Below, piece after piece: positions 1 through 5,797 of a stretch of DNA of 15,197 bases. The DNA lies in assembly GCA_012842765.1 (NCBI GenBank), contig DUWJ01000209.1, positions 1 through 15,197 on the forward strand. The letters are read 5' to 3'. Source of the stretch: Bacillota bacterium (GTDB lineage Bacteria; Bacillota; DTU025). The position numbers were made by a program, and so were the translations under genes. The notes under the pieces were generated by a model, which was given only the letters and a program-made list of their open reading frames with translations, ran no database searches and was not told the origin of the DNA. How positions within the stretch are numbered: the stretch's first letter is position 1; the number at the start of each line of letters is the position of its first letter.

Positions 1-68
1 ATATAGAAGTCTGTCGAGAAATCTCTGTGGCTTGGAACCTGCGTTGCCGGAAGTGTTGAGCCGTTCAA

Positions 69-85
69 GCCAGGTCGATCCTGGC
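69..85. repeat. 6-bp perfect hairpin
   Basis: GCCAGG (69-74) and CCTGGC (80-85) are perfect complements around a 5-nt loop TCGAT. The next bases (ATTGTC) have no T tract, so this is not a standard intrinsic terminator. It may be a 3'-end processing or stability hairpin of an upstream transcript. Function is not visible from sequence. Confidence 0.6.
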
Positions 86-87
86 AT

Positions 88-111
88 TGTCAGCCATATG
101 GATGACTGACA
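88..111. repeat. Second hairpin with internal palindrome
   Basis: TGTCAG (88-93) pairs with CTGACA (106-111). The 12-nt loop contains the self-complementary octamer CCATATGG (94-101). It lies 2 nt after the preceding hairpin and 31 nt before the -35 box of the OLE promoter. There is no T tract. It could be a regulator site or an RNA element; neither can be shown here. Confidence 0.5.
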
Positions 112-142
112 GCTCCCGACCGACACGCTCGCGCAGCTGCCA

Positions 143-171
143 TTGAATGGGTCTAGGTTTTGCGGTATAAT
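143..171 (+). promoter_or_regulatory. Sigma-A type promoter of the OLE RNA
   Basis: TTGAAT at 143-148 and a perfect TATAAT at 166-171 are separated by exactly 17 bp, the optimal spacing for the housekeeping sigma factor. Transcription should start about 6-9 nt downstream, near 176-180. This falls just before the 5' strand (185-194) of the helix that closes the RNA. It is the clearest promoter in the window and suggests the RNA has its own strong transcription start, with possible read-through into oapA. Confidence 0.8.
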
Positions 172-177
172 GTTGAT

Positions 178-787
178 CGAACAGGATAGGTGGCGCAGTA
201 TCCTAGTCGGTGTTGGCTTTCTCGAAGACGGGGATAAAATACCGTTAAGGGCACATCGATGAAGTCCCTTGTGCTGGCTTTTGACGCCCAGTTGGGGGTT
301 GGTGCAGGGGGTTAAGGTTGTGGGGCGATCCGCAATGGCATGTGGGCGTTGACCCTGCTTCCGTGGAGACCCAAGTTCGTGGGGTTGAAAAGCTTTACGG
401 CTTGGGGTGAACCTGCATGTCGGTACTGGCCCTGGTGGGCCCAATGGTGCTGGGTGCAGCGTAGCCTGCCTTGAGTGGATGTGCGGGATGGCGGGTGCCA
501 AGTCATTGTCTCCCCGGCCAAGGAACATGACCTTTTGCCGCTTGAAAGCCCATCTGCAAAAGAGGATAGAGAATGGCCAGCATTGCCGAGGAAAACTCCT
601 AGGCTGTTTGCATTGCATGGCGCTCTGGGGATTACGGTGTGATCTAAGTGGCAATCCAGTTGCTCCTTCGGCGACGAGGAGAACCTGTCGTAAAGGGAAA
701 CCGCCCGCCGGCGACGGTAGGGCGCACAGGGGGGAAAACCTGCTGGACCTCAAGTCACAATATTTACTCAGGGCGCTGCCACCTATC
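178..787 (+). ncRNA. ole: OLE RNA (ornate, large, extremophilic RNA)
   Basis: OLE RNA is a noncoding RNA of about 610 nt in anaerobic and extremophilic Firmicutes. It binds the membrane protein OapA and forms a membrane-associated ribonucleoprotein linked to Mg2+, cold and alcohol stress. Seen here: a promoter at 143-171; no credible gene for about 690 nt; terminal pairing of GATAGGTGGC (185-194) with GCCACCTATC (778-787). Local helices include 428-432/437-441; 585-592/597-604 with one G-A mismatch; 663-670/675-681 capped by a GCGA tetraloop with one bulged T; and 702-706/720-724 enclosing 708-710/715-717, also with a GCGA tetraloop. The next gene is oapA, then dxs, the usual OLE neighbourhood. 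Identification rests on length, structure and context; I did not align it to the family model. The 5' end is inferred from the promoter, and the 3' end from the closing helix, since no clear terminator follows. Confidence 0.85.
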
Positions 788-869
788 GGTTTATTTATTC
801 ATCCGACTATTTCGGATCCATATTATGCGCATTCAGGCTGAAGCCCATATTTTTTGAGGTGAACATGAC
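788..869 (+). other. OLE-oapA spacer with weak hairpin and RBS
   Basis: AT-rich spacer between the OLE closing helix and oapA. ATCCGA (801-806) and TCGGAT (812-817) form a 6-bp hairpin but without a following T tract. GGC-TGAA-GCC (836-845) is a very short stem followed, 4 nt later, by six T (850-855), at best a weak terminator. The Shine-Dalgarno sequence GAGGTG (856-861) lies 8 nt before the TTG start of oapA. Read-through from the OLE promoter into oapA therefore seems likely. Confidence 0.5.
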
Positions 870-1454
870 TTGCCACGTGATTTTGGGCGAATCATAGCAG
901 TAGGGCTATGGACATTCGCCCTATCGGCGGCTTTGAGCTACCTTTCTGGCTCTGCGGCTGGGAACCTCAGCCCCTGGTTTTCGGTCGCTGTTTTGATGGC
1001 AATAATTGCCACTGGGATTCTCTTCGACATTGTGGGGACTGCTGCAGCCGCGGCCAGCGAAGCTCCGATCAACGCTATGGCCGCTAATCGTGTGTACGGA
1101 GCAAGTGAGGCGCTAAGGCTCGTCCGGAACTCTCCGGCAGTTGCTAGTATCTGCAATGACGTTGTCGGCGACATCTGTGGCACTGTGAGCGGAGCGGTCG
1201 GCGCTACGATCATTCTGCGCATAGCTGCTTCGACCGGGGGATGGCTTGCAGAATCCGCATCTGTGTTGGTCATCGCTCTGATTTCGGCTGTCACAGTTGC
1301 AGGCAAGGCCATTGGCAAGCGTGTAGCGATAGAATCAGCCAACGATGTCGTGTTGTCAGTGGGGCGGATAATTGCGACATACGAAAGGTTTACTGGACGG
1401 TCCAAGGATGCCAAAGGCAGAAAGCGGAACAATGGAAGAAGTAGCAAGGATTGA
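870..1454 (+). CDS. oapA: OLE-associated membrane protein OapA
   Basis: OapA is the integral membrane protein that binds OLE RNA and holds it at the cell membrane. This 194-residue product has four likely membrane segments at about 8-26, 37-62, 100-121 and 126-146, and a basic C-terminal tail (173-194, rich in K and R) suited to RNA contact. DIVG (53-56) and NDVVGDI (96-102) recall the CNNM/DUF21 membrane fold of Mg2+/Co2+ transport-related proteins, which fits the reported role of the OLE complex in magnesium homeostasis. The start is TTG at 870, supported by GAGGTG 8 nt upstream. An out-of-frame ATG at 865 lies too close to that site and opens only ten codons. Without the RNA context it could be called a DUF21-like hypothetical protein, but placement between a 610-nt structured RNA and dxs makes OapA the best reading. 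Confidence 0.85.
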   Translation: MPRDFGRIIAVGLWTFALSAALSYLSGSAAGNLSPWFSVAVLMAIIATGILFDIVGTAAAAASEAPINAMAANRVYGASEALRLVRNSPAVASICNDVVGDICGTVSGAVGATIILRIAASTGGWLAESASVLVIALISAVTVAGKAIGKRVAIESANDVVLSVGRIIATYERFTGRSKDAKGRKRNNGRSSKD

Positions 1455-1472
1455 CGGCACGCTGAAGCATCA

Positions 1473-1535
1473 ATGATTATTGCCGATCCTCCCAAATGTG
1501 GAGCGGACGGTCAAGGGACGGTGGGTTCCCTATGA
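1473..1535 (+). other. Possible 20-codon ORF overlapping the dxs start
   Basis: An ATG at 1473 opens 20 codons ending in TGA at 1533-1535, which overlaps the ATG of dxs (1532) as ATGA. Such an overlap would allow translational coupling. No good Shine-Dalgarno sequence precedes ATG 1473, and the peptide (starting MIIADPPKCG) matches nothing I recognise, so it may be chance. Confidence 0.2.
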
Positions 1536-3451
1536 TGAGCATTCTCCAGAGCATCGATTCACCTTCCGACCTGCGAAGGCTCTCAGACAGGGAGATACGG
1601 CAGCTTGCGGAGGAGATTCGGCATTACCTGGTACATACTGTTTCCCGCACCGGCGGGCACTTGGCGCCAAACCTGGGTGTAGTTGAGCTTACGATAGCAA
1701 TTCACCTTGCTCTCGATTGTCCTCGCGACAAGGTGATATGGGATGTAGGCCACCAGTCATATGTTCACAAGCTTCTCACCGGAAGGCGTGGGGCTTTTGC
1801 CTCTCTGCGGCAGCAGGGGGGCATAAGCGGTTTCCCGAAACCGTCAGAGAGCGAATACGACGCCTTTGCCACCGGACACTCCAGTACGTCCATATCTGCC
1901 GCCCTCGGCATGGCCTTGGCGCGTGATGCTGCAGGTGAAGACTATACTGTAATGGCGGTGATTGGAGACGGCGCGCTCGGCGGCGGGATGGCTCTTGAAG
2001 CGATGAATCATGCCGGGCACACCAAGACCGATCTCATAGTCATACTCAATGATAATGAGATGTCCATTTCCCGAAGTGTCGGAGCGCTGGCAGGGGTGTT
2101 GGGCTCCGCTCGAACCCATCCGGGCAGACGACGCTTCAAGTATGGATTTGACCGGTTTGTCATGGGCATACCGGTAATTGGGAAGGCACTCAAAGCAGCT
2201 GGATACAGGTTGAAGAAAAGCGTCAAGAGCTTTGTCCTGCCTGGAATGGTCTTTGAGGAGCTAGGCTTCACTTATCTGGGGCCAATCGATGGACACAATG
2301 TAAAGGCCGTGAGCCGCGCCATAGACGACGCCAAGCGCGCGGGTGGGCCGGTCTTGATACACGTCATAACAAGAAAAGGCAAGGGCTATGCGCCTGCTGA
2401 GCAGGACCCCGCGAAATTCCATGGCACCGGTCCGTTCGTTGTTGAGACCGGAACTCAGATTTCCAGTGACCGGCCCACTTTTACGTCGCACTTCAGCGAA
2501 TTCATGCTTCGCGCTGCTGAAGAAGATGACAGGATTGTGGCGATAACGGCTGCCATGGCCGAGGGCACTGGTCTGCGCAGTTTTGCGGAGGCCTATCCCG
2601 GGCGCTTTTACGATGTGGGCATTGCTGAGCAGCACGCGGTCACTTTTGCTGCTGGGCTTGCTGCAGCTGGTCTCCGTCCCGTTGTGGCCATATATTCCAC
2701 CTTTCTTCAGCGGGCCTATGACCAGATAGTGCACGATGTGGCATTGCAAGGTCTGCCGGTAATTCTTGCTGTTGACCGCGGAGGGATAGTGGGCGAAGAC
2801 GGCCCCACTCATCAAGGCCTGCTTGATGTAGGATATCTGAGGCAGATACCCGGGATGACTGTGATGGCGCCCAAGGATGGTGCGGAGCTGCAGAGCATGT
2901 TCGGGACTGCTCTGGAACATGATGGGCCATCGGCCATAAGGTATCCTAAGTCGGCTTGCCCGGAGAGGGAGGTCGAGTGGCCTGCAAGGCCTATTCCCAT
3001 TGGCAAGGCGGAAGTCATGCGGGACGGCTTGCATTGTGCCATATTCGCCCTTGGGCCCATGGTATGGCCTGCTCTCGAAGCTAGCAGGATTCTGTCGACC
3101 CGTGGAGTAAGTTGTGCAGTGGTGAATCCCAGGTTTGTGAAGCCGATCGATGTTGATACATTGCTGGAATACGCTGGCAGGACGGGAATCATTATCACAT
3201 GCGAGGACTCTTGTCTGGCGGGTGGGTTTGGTTCAGCAGTTCTGGAGTCGCTGTCAGAGGCGGGCGTTTTCGATGTGCATGTTGTGAGGCTCGGAGCGCC
3301 AGACGACTTTGTGGGCCAGGGAAAACGGGATGATGTCTTGTCTGATCTCGGTTTGGATGCCAAAGGCATAGCTGATGCGGTGATGCAGGCGCTAAGAGGG
3401 CGAGAGGGCGAGAGGGCGGTTGGCGGTGGTTTGTATGTCTCAACAAGCTAA
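1532..3451 (+). CDS. dxs: 1-deoxy-D-xylulose-5-phosphate synthase
   Basis: First enzyme of the MEP isoprenoid pathway: condenses pyruvate and glyceraldehyde 3-phosphate to DXP using thiamine diphosphate and Mg2+ in the cytoplasm. 639 residues, normal for the family. Visible signatures: GGHLAPNLG with its histidine at 43; the ThDP/Mg2+ motif GDGALGGG from 145 continuing to NDNEMSIS from 173; the catalytic glutamate in DVGIAEQH (E366); and the pyrimidine-domain stretch DRGGIVGEDGPTHQG. The longer frame starts at ATG 1496, but the family begins close to the LQSI...SPSDL motif, so ATG 1532 (or 1535) is preferred. Its upstream site (GGTGGG, 1520-1525) is modest. The last codons contain three tandem 8-bp units (3395-3418), and the gene overlaps tlyA by 17 bp. 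Near oapA and the OLE RNA as in other OLE-carrying Firmicutes. Confidence 0.96.
   Translation: MMSILQSIDSPSDLRRLSDREIRQLAEEIRHYLVHTVSRTGGHLAPNLGVVELTIAIHLALDCPRDKVIWDVGHQSYVHKLLTGRRGAFASLRQQGGISGFPKPSESEYDAFATGHSSTSISAALGMALARDAAGEDYTVMAVIGDGALGGGMALEAMNHAGHTKTDLIVILNDNEMSISRSVGALAGVLGSARTHPGRRRFKYGFDRFVMGIPVIGKALKAAGYRLKKSVKSFVLPGMVFEELGFTYLGPIDGHNVKAVSRAIDDAKRAGGPVLIHVITRKGKGYAPAEQDPAKFHGTGPFVVETGTQISSDRPTFTSHFSEFMLRAAEEDDRIVAITAAMAEGTGLRSFAEAYPGRFYDVGIAEQHAVTFAAGLAAAGLRPVVAIYSTFLQRAYDQIVHDVALQGLPVILAVDRGGIVGEDGPTHQGLLDVGYLRQIPGMTVMAPKDGAELQSMFGTALEHDGPSAIRYPKSACPEREVEWPARPIPIGKAEVMRDGLHCAIFALGPMVWPALEASRILSTRGVSCAVVNPRFVKPIDVDTLLEYAGRTGIIITCEDSCLAGGFGSAVLESLSEAGVFDVHVVRLGAPDDFVGQGKRDDVLSDLGLDAKGIADAVMQALRGREGERAVGGGLYVSTS
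3395..3418 (+). repeat. Three tandem copies of AGAGGGCG in dxs 3' end
   Basis: AGAGGGCG occurs three times in a row at 3395-3402, 3403-3410 and 3411-3418, inside the last codons of dxs and 17 nt before the tlyA ATG. The unit is 8 bp, not a multiple of 3, so gain or loss of one copy would change the C-terminal dozen residues of Dxs and the dxs stop position relative to tlyA. Confidence 0.85.
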
Positions 3452-4343
3452 AATCAGACTCGATCAGCTAGTTGTAGAGCGTGGGCTGGCAGCAAGCCGA
3501 GAGGCAGGAAAGCGTGAAATACTAGCCGGAAACGTCTTTGTGGACGGAGTGCGCGAGGACAAGCCGGGGACGATGATTCGGGCTGACGCCAAGATATCCC
3601 TGGAACGGCGTGGCCCGCGGTACGCGAGTCGGGGCGGAGAGAAGCTGGCGCACGCGCTGAAAACGTTCGCTATCGATGTAAATGGCCGCGTTGCCATAGA
3701 TATAGGCGCCTCTACGGGCGGATTTACCGACGTGCTCTTGAAAGCGGGGGCGTCGCGAGTTTATTGTGTGGATGTGGGCTATGGGCAACTTGCCTGGAGC
3801 CTGAGACAGGACCCGCGCGTGGAAGTCTTTGATCGCACGAACGCGCGCTACATAACGCCTGATATGTTCGATCCGCGCCCCTGTTTTGCCTCTGTAGACG
3901 TGTCCTTCATATCTTTGTCCAAAATACTGCCCGCCTTGTATGCGGTGCTGCAAGGACGGGCCGAGGCTGTGTGCTTGGTGAAGCCCCAGTTCGAGGCGGG
4001 GCGCCGCAACGTTGGCAAGCGAGGCGTAGTTCGTGACCCTGCGGTGCATGCTGAAGTTCTTCGGGCGGTTTATGGGCATGCACGGGATGCAGGTTTTGAG
4101 GTGTTGGAGTACACGTGGTCTCCTATTACTGGACCTGAGGGAAACATCGAGTTTTTGGTCCATCTGCGCAAACAAGACGCGAACACGCAGCGGATCTGCA
4201 GTTGTCCCCACGCAGGCGCCGACGCACCGACTTCTTGCAGTCTCGATAGGGAATTGTGCGGAATAGCCGAAGCTCAGCTCGATAGGGCAATCAAATCAAC
4301 TGTTCAGCAGGCGCACGTGGCCCACGGCCGAAGCGGCGACTAG
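3435..4343 (+). CDS. tlyA: TlyA-family rRNA 2'-O-methyltransferase
   Basis: Methylates the 2'-OH of cytidines in 16S and 23S rRNA (known for TlyA homologues), affecting ribosome function and sensitivity to capreomycin-type drugs. 302 residues. An S4 RNA-binding domain spans about 6-66, followed by the RrmJ/FtsJ-like fold: SRGGEK (65-70) and SAM-binding loop DIGASTGGFTD (89-99). The catalytic tetrad K70, D155, K183, E239 lines up with that reported for the mycobacterial enzyme. Start ATG 3435 is preferred over TTG 3420 because it begins right at the S4 domain; either way the gene overlaps dxs (17 bp from ATG 3435). Unusual: about 55 extra residues follow the normal family end (LVHLR, near 245), with four cysteines at 255, 257, 268 and 275. 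The gap to nadK is 60 nt. Confidence 0.93.
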   Translation: MSQQAKIRLDQLVVERGLAASREAGKREILAGNVFVDGVREDKPGTMIRADAKISLERRGPRYASRGGEKLAHALKTFAIDVNGRVAIDIGASTGGFTDVLLKAGASRVYCVDVGYGQLAWSLRQDPRVEVFDRTNARYITPDMFDPRPCFASVDVSFISLSKILPALYAVLQGRAEAVCLVKPQFEAGRRNVGKRGVVRDPAVHAEVLRAVYGHARDAGFEVLEYTWSPITGPEGNIEFLVHLRKQDANTQRICSCPHAGADAPTSCSLDRELCGIAEAQLDRAIKSTVQQAHVAHGRSGD

Positions 4344-4403
4344 CCCCAACAGCAACGTGTCCGCGCGGTCATTGGCTGTAGATAGGGCTTCGGGTCTGGA
4401 CTG
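4344..4403 (+). other. tlyA-nadK spacer
   Basis: Sixty bases with no promoter hexamers or terminator hairpin that I can support. The nadK ATG (4404) overlaps a TGA in another frame (TGATG, 4402-4406), closing an open frame that runs from within tlyA. No strong Shine-Dalgarno sequence precedes nadK, so nadK may depend on coupling with ribosomes finishing upstream. Confidence 0.4.
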
Positions 4404-5243
4404 ATGAAAGGGGGGGGTCTTACGAAGAGGGCGGGAATCGTAGTGCACGCGGCAAAACCGGAGGCAAGAAGGCTGGCTGGCCACGTAGAGGAGTGGATGC
4501 GTGGGGCAGGGGTCGACGTGGTCATCGACGATTGTCTGGATCGACCGCTTCCGGAAGATATCGATTGCGCTATTGTCCTTGGAGGAGATGGAACCCTTCT
4601 CTCTGCTGCTAGGCGGGCTGCAACCAGGGGAATTCCGATTTTAGGGGTTAATCTGGGGAACCTTGGTTTTCTCACGGAGGTGGAACCATCGCAGCTCGAA
4701 CCGGCCCTTCGAGCTCTTGTTGATGGAAACTACACCGTCGAAGAGCGAACAATGGTTGAGGCTGTCGTTTTCCGCAATGGACAGGCTGTCAAGACTCTTT
4801 GCGGCCTTAACGACGTGGTCATTACCAAGGGGGCTTTTGCCAGAATAGTTCAGCTTGGGGTATTCGTGAATGATGCATATTTCGCCACTTTCCCCGCGGA
4901 CGGGGTTATCATATCGAGCCCTACAGGATCCACTGCCTACTCACTATCGGCAGGCGGACCTCTGATCAATCCCAACATCGATGTTCTTCTCATCACTCCA
5001 ATCTGTCCGCACAGCCTTTTCTCGCGTTCTCTTGTGATTGCAGGGAGCGATAAGGTGCGGGTTGTGGTGGAGACGGCCCATGAAGACGTGGCGGTTACCG
5101 TCGACGGTCAGATCGGGTTCGAACTCCAGTCAATGGACGAAATAGTGGTTGGCAGGGCTCCGTACGTGACGAGGTTTGTCAGGCTTGAGACCAGGAATTT
5201 TTACGGGATACTGAGGGAAAGGCTCAAGCGGGACCGCTTGTAA
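4404..5243 (+). CDS. nadK: NAD kinase
   Basis: Phosphorylates NAD+ to NADP+ with ATP or polyphosphate in the cytoplasm, supplying NADP(H) for biosynthesis. 279 residues, typical of Firmicute enzymes. Motifs: GGDGT (60-64, with the catalytic Asp), GNLGFL (85-90), LND (135-137), DGVIISSPTGSTAYSLSAGG (166-185) and TPICPHSL (198-205). ATG 4404 is the only sensible start, as the first beta strand (GIVVHAAKPEA) follows at residue 11. Two oddities: the upstream ribosome site is weak, and codons 2-5 contain a run of eight G (4410-4417), a slippery tract where one inserted or lost base would abolish the frame. The gene is followed at 43 nt by argR (GTG 5287) and belongs to the conserved tlyA-nadK-argR-recN group. 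Confidence 0.95.
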   Translation: MKGGGLTKRAGIVVHAAKPEARRLAGHVEEWMRGAGVDVVIDDCLDRPLPEDIDCAIVLGGDGTLLSAARRAATRGIPILGVNLGNLGFLTEVEPSQLEPALRALVDGNYTVEERTMVEAVVFRNGQAVKTLCGLNDVVITKGAFARIVQLGVFVNDAYFATFPADGVIISSPTGSTAYSLSAGGPLINPNIDVLLITPICPHSLFSRSLVIAGSDKVRVVVETAHEDVAVTVDGQIGFELQSMDEIVVGRAPYVTRFVRLETRNFYGILRERLKRDRL

Positions 5244-5266
5244 TGGCGGGCCGCAGGGGAAAAGGT

Positions 5267-5290
5267 ATGTGCGGGAGGCGTCGGAGGTGA
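5267..5290 (+). other. Possible arginine-rich leader peptide ORF before argR
   Basis: ATG 5267 opens a seven-codon frame encoding MCGRRRR, ending in TGA (5288-5290) that overlaps the GTG start of argR as GTGA. The four arginine codons AGG-CGT-CGG-AGG are consecutive. AAAGG (5261-5265) precedes the ATG closely, with only 1 nt between. The same bases also form the argR Shine-Dalgarno region (GGGAGG, 5273-5278), which by itself favours Arg/Gly codons, so the pattern may be a by-product. Confidence 0.3.
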
Positions 5291-5736
5291 AAGCAAGAAG
5301 ACACCAGAGGATTCTGGATATTGTCAGATCGCAAACGATAAAGACTCAGGAGGAATTGGCTGAGGAACTTGCGCGAGAGGGTATTACTGTTACGCAGGCC
5401 ACAATCTCGCGCGACATAAAAGAACTCCGGCTGATAAAAGCGCCTGTGGGCGACGGCACTTATCGGTACACGATCCCGACCGATCGCAGCATAGAAGATA
5501 TAAACAGGCGGGTAGAACGCATCTTCCGCGAAGTTATAATAAGCATTGAAGACAGCGAAAACATTATAGTCATAAAAACATTGGAAGGCGCTGCTCAGGC
5601 GGTTGCCGCGGTCCTGGATGACCTGGCATGGCGGGAAATAGTAGGGTCTTTGGCGGGCGACGACACAATATTGCTCATTATCAAACCGGTTCAGTCCGTG
5701 CCCGATGTGATGTCCCGGCTGAACAAGTTCCGATAA
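5287..5736 (+). CDS. argR: Arginine repressor ArgR/AhrC
   Basis: Hexameric, arginine-responsive DNA-binding regulator that represses arginine biosynthesis and activates catabolism in Firmicutes. From GTG 5287 it is 149 residues, the usual family length, starting MKARRHQRIL as in relatives. The N-terminal winged helix-turn-helix covers about 1-70, with the recognition-helix region QATISRDIKELRLIK. The C-terminal oligomerisation and arginine-binding domain carries the AGDD motif. GTG 5287 follows GGGAGG (5273-5278) at good spacing; an alternative GTG at 5269 would add six residues that the family lacks. A seven-codon Arg-rich ORF overlaps its start. No clear ARG box was found by eye in the window. 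The gap to recN is 61 nt. Confidence 0.95.
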   Translation: MKARRHQRILDIVRSQTIKTQEELAEELAREGITVTQATISRDIKELRLIKAPVGDGTYRYTIPTDRSIEDINRRVERIFREVIISIEDSENIIVIKTLEGAAQAVAAVLDDLAWREIVGSLAGDDTILLIIKPVQSVPDVMSRLNKFR

Positions 5737-5797
5737 TAGGGCAGGCCGGTTGTGTGAGCAGGCTGTTGCTGGTCGCCGCGTCTTTGGGGGCAAGGCG

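Larger units (their letters stand above)
1..142. other. Non-coding stretch upstream of the OLE promoter
   Basis: No recognisable coding sequence. The longest open forward frame here (2-109) would give a C-terminal tail of about 35 residues that matches nothing I know, including farnesyl diphosphate synthase (IspA), which often lies upstream of OLE RNA in other Firmicutes. The stretch holds two perfect inverted repeats, listed separately. It could be the 3' untranslated end of an upstream gene or the decayed end of one. Confidence 0.5.

Noticed and set aside
178..787. Other RNA identities (RNase P RNA, tmRNA, SRP RNA, cobalamin riboswitch)
   Set aside because: None of their hallmark conserved sequences were seen, and size, end pairing and oapA/dxs context fit OLE RNA instead.
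801..817. Hairpin ATCCGA/TCGGAT as the OLE terminator
   Set aside because: The stem is perfect but no T tract follows, so it is not a standard intrinsic terminator.
407..841. Plus-strand open frame of 144 codons upstream of oapA
   Set aside because: It lies inside the structured RNA, has no ribosome site, and its protein is Cys/Arg/Gly-rich without family likeness. The frame is a by-product of G-rich RNA sequence.
938..1495. Minus-strand open frame antisense to oapA
   Set aside because: Mirror frame of a real gene. The plus-strand product has clear membrane helices and context, and the antisense product has none.
5224..5793. Minus-strand open frame antisense to argR
   Set aside because: The plus strand encodes an unmistakable ArgR; the antisense product has no family features.
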